DNA from: UMGS1696 sp964558485
Lineage (GTDB): Bacteria; Bacillota; Clostridia; Oscillospirales; CAG-272
Direction: 5' to 3'
Length of the DNA stretch: 15,441 bases
Assembly: GCA_964558485.1 (NCBI GenBank)
Contig: CAZLED010000058.1
Location: 1-15,441 of the forward strand
Positions 7,594-13,529 of this stretch are shown one piece after another (the first letter of the stretch is position 1; each line of letters opens with the position of its first letter). The position numbers and the translations under genes were made by a program. Below the pieces are notes generated by a model, which was not told where the DNA came from, made no database searches, and saw only the letters and a program-made list of their open reading frames with translations.

Positions 7594-7647
7594 AGTACCA
7601 GAAAGAAAACCCGCTATTTTGTTTCATTTAGAAAGGAGCATACCACT

Positions 7648-8280
7648 ATGGCATTCAATTTTGATTTTGAAGCACTGAAAAAGAATTTCAAGGACGTCAC
7701 CGATAAGACTGTGATGAAGACCGGCGAACTGACCGCTATCGCCAAGCTGAACGTGACCATCAAGACCGAGGAAGCAAAGCTGTCCGACTGCTACAAGTCC
7801 ATCGGTCGCCTGTTCTACACCGCCGAAAGAGATAACCTGGACAACACCGAGGAGATCGCTACCTATATCATGCAGGCCGACCGGATCAAGGCCACCATCG
7901 CCGATTGCCAGAAGGAACTGGCCGTGCTGCGGAACGTAGTCGTTTGCGAAGGCTGCAACAACGAGATCGCCGGCGACGCCATCTTCTGCCCCATCTGTGG
8001 CCTGAAGGTCAACAAGCCTGCACCGGCCCCGGCGGAAGAAGCTGCCGAAGAACCGGTTGACGAAGCTGCCTGCGACTGCGGTTGTGACGAAGCATCCTGC
8101 GATTGCGGTGAAGAGACCTGCTGTGACGAAACGCCCTGCGACTGTGGCTGCAGCGACGAATCTTGCGAATGCAACGATGGATCTTGCGAATGCAACGGCG
8201 AATCCTGCGACTGCGACTGCAATGACGAAAGCTGCGACTGTGGCTGCGAACCGACCGAAGACGCACCTGCCAACGAATAA
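7648..8280 (+). CDS. Zinc-ribbon protein with Cys/Asp/Glu-rich tail
   Basis: This 210-residue protein is soluble by appearance, with no signal peptide. Three parts are visible. Residues 1-99 are helical and charged, possibly coiled coil (about 25-95). Residues 100-117 form a CX2C...CX2C zinc ribbon (Cys100, 103, 114, 117). After an Ala/Pro/Glu linker (124-140), a tail (142-200) holds 20 Cys in 59 residues in units such as CDCGC, SCDCG, SCECN and SCDCDC. The tail is highly acidic and resembles a metallothionein-like metal-binding sponge. AAAGGAG (7632-7638) selects the ATG at 7648 rather than an upstream in-frame ATG that lies within the promoter. The gene is strongly promoted and monocistronic. 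The function is unknown; metal storage or sensing is an inference, and repeat expansion of low-complexity sequence is the alternative explanation. Confidence 0.85.
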   Translation: MAFNFDFEALKKNFKDVTDKTVMKTGELTAIAKLNVTIKTEEAKLSDCYKSIGRLFYTAERDNLDNTEEIATYIMQADRIKATIADCQKELAVLRNVVVCEGCNNEIAGDAIFCPICGLKVNKPAPAPAEEAAEEPVDEAACDCGCDEASCDCGEETCCDETPCDCGCSDESCECNDGSCECNGESCDCDCNDESCDCGCEPTEDAPANE

Positions 8281-8300
8281 AACGTACGGGAAATAGGGAT

Positions 8301-8393
8301 CAAGTTAACGCTGATTCAATAGAGAAAACGAGCCAAAAAGCGAACAGTTATGGCTTCTTTGGTTCGTTTTCAACCTTGATCAGCGTTTACTTG
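8301..8393 (+). terminator. Long imperfect hairpin after the Cys-rich gene
   Basis: Two nested, nearly complete stems are seen. CAAGTTAACGCTGATTCAA (8301-8319) pairs with TTGATCAGCGTTTACTTG (8376-8393), and GAAAACGAGCCAAA (8324-8337) pairs with TTTGGTTCGTTTTC (8358-8371), with a short AAGC/GCTT inner stem. A U-rich stretch follows (TTTCTTATTTC). It probably terminates the upstream gene, but it is far larger than a normal terminator and may be a small mobile or structured-RNA element. Confidence 0.55.
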
Positions 8394-8419
8394 TTTCTTA
8401 TTTCTGCATTATATAAAAA

Positions 8420-8929
8420 ATGCTTTTTGAAAAATATCTTGTGCCCGATCTGGTGCTGCCGTCCTTTCGCCAGATCACACCGGCACTGCTGCAGGAACAC
8501 GGCATCCGATATATCCTCTCCGACATCGACAATACCTTGGTGACCTACGACGACGCTGAGCCTACCCCGGACGTGATCGCCTTTTTCCAGATGTTGGCAA
8601 ATGCGGGCGTGCAGATCGGCTTTTTGTCCAACAACCACGCCGACCGGGTAGACCGCTTCAACCAGTCCCTGCACTATGTGGCCATCGCCGACGCAGGCAA
8701 ACCCGGTATCCAGGTGGCAAAGGAAGCCCTGACCAAAATGGGAGCCGACCCCAGGCAGACTATGTTTCTGGGCGACCAGCTTCTGACCGACGCCGCCTGT
8801 GCCAAAAGACTGGGTCTGTTTACCGTGATCGTACCACCCATCAAGGACCGCACCGATCTGTTCAACCGCTGCAAACGGCTGATCGAGAAACCCTATATGC
8901 GGAAGGTCACGAAGAGAAGGAAGAAGTAA
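8420..8929 (+). CDS. YqeG-type HAD superfamily phosphatase
   Basis: This 169-residue cytoplasmic phosphatase of the HAD IIIA subgroup is probably the YqeG/GEP4-like type. GEP4 acts on phosphatidylglycerophosphate in yeast; the bacterial substrate is less certain. Seen: motif I SDIDNTL with Asp35 (nucleophile) and Asp37, motif II FLSNN (Ser70), Lys94 in GKPG, and motif III/IV GDQLLTD (Asp119, Asp124). The N-terminal FEKYLVPDLVLPSF resembles the family start, which supports the ATG at 8420. No SD precedes that ATG; instead a TATATA lies 5 bp before it, so the mRNA may be leaderless or nearly so. The C-terminus is strongly basic (RKVTKRRKK). A small ORF and a peptidase gene follow on the same strand. 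Confidence 0.85.
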   Translation: MLFEKYLVPDLVLPSFRQITPALLQEHGIRYILSDIDNTLVTYDDAEPTPDVIAFFQMLANAGVQIGFLSNNHADRVDRFNQSLHYVAIADAGKPGIQVAKEALTKMGADPRQTMFLGDQLLTDAACAKRLGLFTVIVPPIKDRTDLFNRCKRLIEKPYMRKVTKRRKK

Positions 8930-8968
8930 GAGGTCAGAAGTCAGTCACCCAAAGGAGTTGTGGGGAAG

Positions 8969-9124
8969 ATGTGGAAGTGGATACGACAACAGGTCATGAC
9001 ATGGTGGGAAGATCTATGGGATAGGCTTTGTTACGAGAGAGCCATGCGAGAATTCCGCAAAGATCCGATCACATATAGCCACGCAGAAATGAAGAAAATA
9101 TTGGATTTAGATACAGAAAAATAA
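8969..9124 (+). CDS. Small 51-residue protein of unknown function
   Basis: A short ORF fills the gap between the YqeG and peptidase genes. It starts with a Trp-rich, amphipathic segment (MWKWIRQQVMTWWEDLWDRL) and ends with a charged helix. The end, DPITYSHAEMKKILDLD, loosely recalls the C-terminus of short RHH-type antitoxins, though no toxin partner is present and the rest does not match. AAAGGAG (8951-8957) lies 11 nt before the ATG; a GTG at 8960 is too close to that SD. It sits 39 nt after yqeG and 36 nt before the peptidase gene. I do not recognise the family. Expression is plausible from the SD, open frame and spacing, but it is not proven. Confidence 0.55.
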   Translation: MWKWIRQQVMTWWEDLWDRLCYERAMREFRKDPITYSHAEMKKILDLDTEK

Positions 9125-9160
9125 AGTATCAACAAACCAAAAAGGAGACAAAACACGATC

Positions 9161-10225
9161 ATGAAAAACGTCCGTTATGAGAGACTGTATGAGAAAATGA
9201 ACGAGCTGGACCTGGATGCGGTGTATGTTCGGTCGCCGGAGAACCATTTGTATATGTCCCATTTCGACAATCCGGATGGGTATCTGTTTTTGACCAGAAC
9301 CGACGGCTGGGTCTTTGCGGATTTCCGGTACACCGAAGCCGCCATGGAGGATTCCTTCACCGGTCTCCACGTCTGCGAACCCGGCAAGCCGGCACTGGAA
9401 TCCTTGGTCAACGAACAGAACTGCCGCCGGATCGGATACGAGGATCGCTCTCTCCACTGCGCAGCGCTGGCTGATCTGCAAAAAAGAATGCCCCAGATCG
9501 AATGGGTGCCGGTGGGCAATATGTTCGCCCAGATCCGCTGCGCCAAAACCAGAGACGAGGTGGACAACATCATCGCCGCACAGCGCATCGCCGAAGGGGC
9601 CTTCCACCATCTGCTGTCCGTGATCTCCTACGATATGACCGAGATCGAGGTGGCGGCAGAGCTGGAATATTACATGAAAAAGCACGGCTCCGAAAAACCG
9701 TCCTTCGATACCATCGCCGTGTCCGGGACCGCTTCCTCTCGTCCCCATGGCGTGCCCCGTCCGGTGAAGCTGGAAAAGGGCTTCCTCACCATGGACTACG
9801 GTGCTGTGGTCAACGGCTACCACTCCGATATGACCCGTACCATCTGCATCGGCAAGGCAGACAACGAGCAAAAGAAGCTGTACAACACGGTACTGTCCGC
9901 ACAAAAAGCCGCACTGGAGCTGGCTGCCCCCGGTGTCCGCAACGCCGATCTGGACAAGGCCGCACGGGACATCATCGATAACGCCGGCTACAAGGGCTGC
10001 TTCGGGCACTCTTTGGGTCACGGCGTAGGCCTGCTGATCCACGAACAACCGGGCGTGTCCAGCGGTATGGGTGAGACCGTGCTGCATCCCGGCGAGATCA
10101 TCACCGTGGAACCCGGCATCTACGTGGCAGGGAAGTACGGCTGCCGGATCGAGGATATGCTCTACATCACCGAAAACGGCACCGAAAATCTGACCAACTG
10201 CCCCAAGGAGCTCATCGAGATCTGA
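9161..10225 (+). CDS. M24 family Xaa-Pro aminopeptidase
   Basis: This 354-residue cytoplasmic metallopeptidase should release N-terminal residues preceding proline (PepP/PepQ/YqhT-like). Seen: an N-terminal creatinase-like domain (about 1-125) and a C-terminal pita-bread domain (about 130-350) with all five dinuclear metal ligands, Asp212 (TMDYGA), Asp223 (HSDMTRT), His287 (GHGVG), Glu317 (TVEPGIY) and Glu331 (CRIEDM). His196 in SSRPHGVP is the usual substrate-binding His. AAAGGAG (9141-9147) lies 13 nt before the ATG, a slightly long gap. In many Firmicutes this gene precedes efp; here a terminator follows at once and efp is absent from the window. Cotranscription with yqeG and the small ORF is likely because no promoter is evident between them. 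Confidence 0.93.
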   Translation: MKNVRYERLYEKMNELDLDAVYVRSPENHLYMSHFDNPDGYLFLTRTDGWVFADFRYTEAAMEDSFTGLHVCEPGKPALESLVNEQNCRRIGYEDRSLHCAALADLQKRMPQIEWVPVGNMFAQIRCAKTRDEVDNIIAAQRIAEGAFHHLLSVISYDMTEIEVAAELEYYMKKHGSEKPSFDTIAVSGTASSRPHGVPRPVKLEKGFLTMDYGAVVNGYHSDMTRTICIGKADNEQKKLYNTVLSAQKAALELAAPGVRNADLDKAARDIIDNAGYKGCFGHSLGHGVGLLIHEQPGVSSGMGETVLHPGEIITVEPGIYVAGKYGCRIEDMLYITENGTENLTNCPKELIEI

Positions 10226-10241
10226 CCTGTGGGGGAAAAAT

Positions 10242-10292
10242 AAATGGGGAAATACGCCGTAGCACCATTCCGGCTTTTCCCCATTTTGTTTT
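10242..10292 (+). terminator. Terminator after the peptidase gene
   Basis: AAATGGGGAAA (10242-10252) pairs exactly with TTTCCCCATTT (10276-10286) and is followed by TGTTTT. It lies 17 bp after the peptidase stop. Confidence 0.85.
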
Positions 10293-10374
10293 GCAATACA
10301 TCCTTTTTCGAACCACCGGGTAACCCCAAGGATCAAACCCCAGGGATAAAACCCCGAAAAATTCCCACTCCCCA

Positions 10375-10403
10375 TTGCAAAAGAACACGGATTATGGTAT
10401 AAT
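10375..10403 (+). promoter_or_regulatory. Promoter of the GH109-like gene
   Basis: TTGCAA (10375-10380), a 17-bp spacer and TATAAT (10398-10403) with an extended -10 TGG give a strong vegetative promoter 45 bp before the start codon. Confidence 0.85.
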
Positions 10404-10447
10404 ACATACACAAGAATCCATTCCCTATGCAAAGGAGAACAAAAATT

Positions 10448-11674
10448 ATGGCACAATGGAAAGTGGGACTCATCGGGCTGGGCGGCCGTGGTATGGGTCA
10501 TTTGAACGGTATCCTGACCGAACGGGACGACGTGTATGTCACCTATGTATGCGACTGCTACGAGGATCGCTGCGCCGCTGCCGTGAAGACTGTCGAGAAC
10601 AAAAACGGACACACCCCCAAGTCCACCACCAATTATAAGGAAGTATGCGAATCGGCGGACGTGGACGTGGTGGTCGTCACCTCTGCCTGGGAAAACCATA
10701 TTCCCTCTGTCTGCTACGCTATGGAATGCGGTAAGCAGGTCTGCACCGAGGTGGGTGGCGCCTACTCCATCGACGACTGCTGGAAGCTGGTCAACACCTA
10801 CGAAAAGACCGGTATCCACTGTATGCTGCTGGAAAACTGCTGCTATGACCGGAACGAGCTGATGGTGCTGAAGATGGTGCGGGAAGGTCTGTTCGGCAAG
10901 ATCGTACACTGCGAAGGCGGCTACCAGCATGACCTGCGGGAAGAGATCGCCATGGGTGCAGAGAACCGACACTATCGTCTGCGCAACTACCAGAACCGCT
11001 GCTGCGAAAACTATCCTACCCACGAGCTGGGTCCCATCGCCAAGATCCTGGACATCAACCGTGGCAACCGCATGGTGAAGCTGACCTCGATGGCTTCCGG
11101 CGCATGGGGTCTGAACGAATATGCCAAGAAGCTGCCGGACCACGTGAACCCGGCGCTGCAGGACTATCGGTTCAAGCAGGGAGATGTGGTGAAGACCCTG
11201 ATCCAGTGCGCACACGGCGAGACCATCTGCCTGACCCTGGACACCACGCTGCCCCGGTATTATTCCCGGAACTTTACCATCCGTGGTACCAAGGGCTTCT
11301 TCTCCGAAAACGAATCTCTGGTTTGGCTGGATGACGACCACGGCACCGAATGGGATCACTCTGCCTTCAACAACCTGGACAAGTACCGTCCCGACTGGGA
11401 GCATCCGATCTGGAAGCGTTTCTTTGAGGAAGGCGTAAAGGGTGGCCACGGCGGCATGGACTGGCTGGTATTTGACGCCTACTTCACCTCTCTGGCAGAA
11501 GGCAAGGTACCCCCGATCGATACCTACGACACCGCTGCCTGGATGGCGATCACACCTCTGTCCGAGATCTCCATTGCCAACGGCTCCGCACCGGTAGACA
11601 TCCCCGACTTCACCAGAGGCCAGTGGACCAACCGCACCGAAAAGTACACCGGGTTCTATGAACTTGATAAGTAA
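10448..11674 (+). CDS. Gfo/Idh/MocA family protein, GH109-like
   Basis: This 408-residue cytoplasmic protein has an N-terminal Rossmann fold (GLIGLGGRGMG, residues 8-18) and lacks the EKP motif of ordinary Gfo/Idh/MocA dehydrogenases (TEVGG at 100-104 instead). The segment ENCCYDRNELMVL, followed by FGKIVHCEGGYQHDLR and NYPTHELGPIAKILDINRG, is the pattern of GH109 NAD-dependent alpha-N-acetylgalactosaminidases. Glu129, His161, Tyr189 and His192 align with the active-site residues reported for the Elizabethkingia enzyme (Glu149, His181, Tyr225, His228), and the Glu-to-His spacing (32) is identical. There is no signal peptide, unlike many GH109 enzymes, so the substrate would be intracellular. 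AAAGGAG (10431-10437) selects the ATG at 10448; an upstream in-frame ATG at 10427 precedes the SD. A plain sugar dehydrogenase remains possible. Confidence 0.8.
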   Translation: MAQWKVGLIGLGGRGMGHLNGILTERDDVYVTYVCDCYEDRCAAAVKTVENKNGHTPKSTTNYKEVCESADVDVVVVTSAWENHIPSVCYAMECGKQVCTEVGGAYSIDDCWKLVNTYEKTGIHCMLLENCCYDRNELMVLKMVREGLFGKIVHCEGGYQHDLREEIAMGAENRHYRLRNYQNRCCENYPTHELGPIAKILDINRGNRMVKLTSMASGAWGLNEYAKKLPDHVNPALQDYRFKQGDVVKTLIQCAHGETICLTLDTTLPRYYSRNFTIRGTKGFFSENESLVWLDDDHGTEWDHSAFNNLDKYRPDWEHPIWKRFFEEGVKGGHGGMDWLVFDAYFTSLAEGKVPPIDTYDTAAWMAITPLSEISIANGSAPVDIPDFTRGQWTNRTEKYTGFYELDK

Positions 11675-11687
11675 GCTTATCAAGTTC
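11660..11687 (+). other. Perfect 12-bp hairpin spanning a stop codon
   Basis: GAACTTGATAAG (11660-11671) and CTTATCAAGTTC (11676-11687) are exact complements around a 4-nt loop that contains the stop codon of the GH109-like gene. No T-run follows, so it is not a standard terminator. It may protect the 3' end, or be a duplication scar of the last codons. Confidence 0.65.
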
Positions 11688-11731
11688 GCTAGATAAGTGA
11701 GAAGTTAGAAATCAGAAGTCAGAAATAACAT

Positions 11732-11772
11732 AGCTGCAGTTTGTGGAAGGTTTCCATATGCTGCAGCTTTTC
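11732..11772 (+). terminator. Terminator downstream of the GH109-like gene
   Basis: AGCTGCAG (11732-11739) pairs with CTGCAGCT (11761-11768), with inner pairing TGGAA/TTCCA, and ends in a run of four T. It is the likely transcript end for the gene ending at 11674. Confidence 0.65.
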
Positions 11773-11831
11773 TGTGCGAATTTGCAGTTTGTGTAGCCCA
11801 ATAGGGTTATGAAAATAATCGTTCCAACCTC

Positions 11832-11861
11832 TTGACAAAACCGCAGGGATTGTGCTATAAT
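11832..11861 (+). promoter_or_regulatory. Strong promoter of the putative antitoxin RNA
   Basis: TTGACA (11832-11837), an 18-bp spacer and TATAAT (11856-11861) with an extended -10 TGC. It is among the strongest promoters in the window, yet no protein gene follows on this strand for almost 700 bp. Confidence 0.85.
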
Positions 11862-11867
11862 AATAAC

Positions 11868-12025
11868 GAAGAGGTGATACCATAACGATACCACCTCTCC
11901 GGCAACCTACGACGGCTAGCCTCAAACATGATTCAAGTGGGATTTTTACAAATGAAAGTTTCCTAGGCTTTCATTGACCCAAGTGAGCCAAATCTGTTGG
12001 TAGCAGACGGCTCACTTTTTATTTT
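11868..12025 (+). ncRNA. Putative antisense RNA antitoxin
   Basis: An RNA of about 150 nt is predicted from the consensus promoter at 11832-11861 to the terminator AAGTGAGCC (11981-11989)/GGCTCACTT (12009-12017) followed by TTTTTATTTT. It contains another hairpin, AATGAAAG/CTTTCATT (11951-11975), and no credible ORF with an SD (the only ATG frame is 12 codons). It converges on the small hydrophobic peptide gene and is complementary to its last codons and entire 3' untranslated region. That is how RatA and SR4 relate to txpA and bsrG in Bacillus. The ends are predictions from sequence; the antitoxin role is an inference. Confidence 0.65.
11870..11898 (-). terminator. Putative terminator of the toxin mRNA
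   Basis: On the minus strand AGAGGTGGTA (11898-11889) pairs with TATCACCTCT (11879-11870), including one G-U pair that exists only in this orientation. A U-rich TCGTTATTATTA follows. If used, the toxin mRNA has a 3' untranslated region of about 140 nt that overlaps the antisense RNA almost completely. Confidence 0.5.
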
Positions 12026-12131
12026 CACAGTGTTCCTTGATCATCTTAACGAGAGCATACACGTCTTTCCCAATGGAAATCAGTGCAGCGATCAAGCTGA
12101 TCGTGGTAGCTATAAAAATATAAGCTTCCAT
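12012..12131 (-). CDS. Small hydrophobic peptide, putative type I toxin
   Basis: This 39-residue peptide has one membrane helix (about residues 3-21, AYIFIATTISLIAALISIG) and a charged, Lys-rich C-terminus (KMIKEHCENKK). Such peptides are typical of holin-like type I toxins of Firmicutes, which insert in the membrane when their antisense RNA is lost. AAAGGAGG (12146-12139) lies 7 nt before the ATG, an ideal site. The frame continues upstream to a second ATG at 12179 with its own AGGAGG (12190-12185) 5 nt before it, giving a possible 55-residue form with an unusual N-terminal extension. The stop codon is inside the stem of the antitoxin RNA terminator. Family membership is judged by architecture, not by a database match; a small membrane peptide of other function is possible. 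Confidence 0.7.
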   Translation of the reverse strand: MEAYIFIATTISLIAALISIGKDVYALVKMIKEHCENKK

Positions 12132-12193
12132 GCAAGCGCCTCCTTTGTGAGTCGTATACCCATTCCGGAGAACGAACATTTTTACCTCCTATT

Positions 12194-12237
12194 CCCACGT
12201 AATTCCGTAGCGTGATTACGTGTCGTTCTCACGTGGG
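12194..12237 (-). promoter_or_regulatory. Structured leader of the toxin mRNA
   Basis: ACGTAAT (12197-12203) pairs with ATTACGT (12215-12221), and CCCACGT (12194-12200) can instead pair with ACGTGGG (12231-12237). The two pairings share bases and are mutually exclusive. The structure ends 4 bp before the AGGAGG of the upstream start, so a switch could control translation, as is common for type I toxins. Confidence 0.5.
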
Positions 12238-12258
12238 TACCATGCGATAAACGTATGG

Positions 12259-12313
12259 AGCACTTAACGAAGTTAAGTGCTCACATTTTGTCAATAGAAA
12301 TATGGAAATAATC
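12259..12313 (-). repeat. 55-bp repeat, copy 1 (leader of the toxin gene)
   Basis: This segment, read on the minus strand, is identical over 55 bp to 15387-15441 on the plus strand. It contains TTGACA and the perfect hairpin AGCACTTAAC/GTTAAGTGCT with a 3-nt loop. TTGACA may be a -35 element, but no good -10 lies at the correct distance, so the toxin promoter is unresolved. Confidence 0.9.
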
Positions 12314-12349
12314 TGCGGTGAAATTGTATCGGTTTGTATGCACGTTGTT

Positions 12350-12391
12350 TCCAAAAAAAGATACGCAACACACACCGGTCTCTCCGTATCT
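12350..12391 (-). terminator. Minus-strand intrinsic terminator of unknown owner
   Basis: On the minus strand AGATACG (12391-12385) pairs with CGTATCT (12365-12359), followed by a run of seven T ending at 12353. No minus-strand gene lies immediately upstream; the nearest sequence is the ribokinase promoter region. It may insulate the toxin gene from antisense transcription or end an unseen small RNA. Confidence 0.5.
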
Positions 12392-12475
12392 GTTCTTCCC
12401 TATGTCAAGCCCCAAGGATCTATACTTGTGTATTGACCCAGGGGAGATTTTTTTTGCGCCGATGGTAAACTGCCC

Positions 12476-12504
12476 TTGACAAAAGCACGATGGGATGGTA
12501 TCAT
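12476..12504 (+). promoter_or_regulatory. Promoter of the kinase-ruvX operon
   Basis: TTGACA (12476-12481), a 17-bp spacer and TATCAT (12499-12504) with an extended -10 TGG. An overlapping TATAAT at 12504-12509 has a spacer that is too long. Confidence 0.75.
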
Positions 12505-12550
12505 ATAATCATAAAAAGATAACGAACGAAATCGAAAGGATACAACGATT

Positions 12551-13528
12551 ATGAAAAAGAGAATTCTCGTGATCAGCAGTGCCAATATCGACTTTGTGCA
12601 GCGGATGCGTCGGGTCCCCTATTCCGGTGAGACTGTGGTGGAACCGGGAATCGGATACAGCTACGTGCCCGGTGGGAAGGGTGCCAACTCTGCCATCACC
12701 TTTGCACGACTGGGTGCGGACTGCGTCTTCGCCTGCAAGCTGGGCAAGGATTCCAATGGCAAACGACTGACGGCCATGTATAATAAGGAAGGCATCGACA
12801 CCCGGTATATTCTGGAGGATCCCGAAGTGCCTACGGGCCTGGCTTCTATTCTTGTAGAAGAAAATGGCAAGAATCGGATCATCGTGTATCCCGGCGCCAA
12901 TATGACCATGACCCCCGAAGACGTAGAGGAACCCTTCATTTGCTGCCCCGATGCCCTGTATATGCAGTTGGAAGTGCCCTTTGAAACGGCAGTAGAAGCG
13001 GTGCGCCGGGCAAACGAAGCAGACATTCCCGTGTTCATCGATGCCGGTCCGGCCAGCGTGGATTATGACCTGAAGAAGCTGGGACGCCTGGAGGTGTTCT
13101 CTCCCAACGAAAGCGAAACCAGAGTGTACACCGGTATTGCACCCACCACCGAGGAAAACTGCCTGCGGGCTGCCATCAAGCTCTCGTCCCTGGTGAACGC
13201 CAAATACATCATCCTGAAGCTGGGTGACCGTGGCTCCTTCCTGTATGACGGCCGGGAATATTATGTGATCCCGGCAGAGGAAGTACCGGTCGTAGACACC
13301 ACCGCCGCCGGAGACGTGTACACCGCTGCCCTGACCCTGTGGTATCTGGAAAAGAACAACATTTTGGCGGCTATGGACTTTGCCGGATGCGCTGCCGGGA
13401 TCTCCATTTCTCGTCCCGGTGCCTCTCCGTCTGTGCCCACCATGGCTGAGGTCATGGCCTATGCCAGAGAACGGCGGGAAAAGAAGGAAGCGGAAAAGGC
13501 TGCCGGTTCCGAAACCCCGGAGGCATGA
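12551..13528 (+). CDS. Ribokinase-like PfkB family sugar kinase
   Basis: This 325-residue cytoplasmic kinase phosphorylates a sugar with ATP; ribose to ribose 5-phosphate is the best guess. Seen: the N-terminal substrate lid region NIDFVQRMRRVPYSGETV, the PfkB signature 1 VPGGKGANSA (39-48), the anion hole and catalytic base motif DTTAAGDVYTAAL (249-261, Asp255), and a C-terminal ASPSVPT segment typical of ribokinases. A Lys/Glu/Ala-rich tail of about 18 residues after 307 is longer than usual and probably disordered. GAAAGGA lies 11 nt before the ATG. No ribose transporter or pentose gene is near, so the exact sugar is open. The stop lies one nucleotide before the ruvX start. Confidence 0.88.
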   Translation: MKKRILVISSANIDFVQRMRRVPYSGETVVEPGIGYSYVPGGKGANSAITFARLGADCVFACKLGKDSNGKRLTAMYNKEGIDTRYILEDPEVPTGLASILVEENGKNRIIVYPGANMTMTPEDVEEPFICCPDALYMQLEVPFETAVEAVRRANEADIPVFIDAGPASVDYDLKKLGRLEVFSPNESETRVYTGIAPTTEENCLRAAIKLSSLVNAKYIILKLGDRGSFLYDGREYYVIPAEEVPVVDTTAAGDVYTAALTLWYLEKNNILAAMDFAGCAAGISISRPGASPSVPTMAEVMAYARERREKKEAEKAAGSETPEA

Positions 13529-13529
13529 T

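Noticed and set aside
8934..8944. TCAGAAGTCAG, also at 11712-11722, as a specific repeat element
   Set aside because: Only 11 bp match; it may be a widespread short intergenic word, but two copies do not support a feature.
10309..10375. Repeated AACCCC motif (three close copies) as an operator array
   Set aside because: The spacing is irregular and the motif is simple; chance in a C-rich stretch is sufficient.
9107..11683. 858-codon open frame on the minus strand
   Set aside because: It is the antisense shadow of the M24 peptidase and the GH109-like gene, both with SDs, promoters and family motifs; its own translation is unstructured and His/Val/Gly-rich without motifs.
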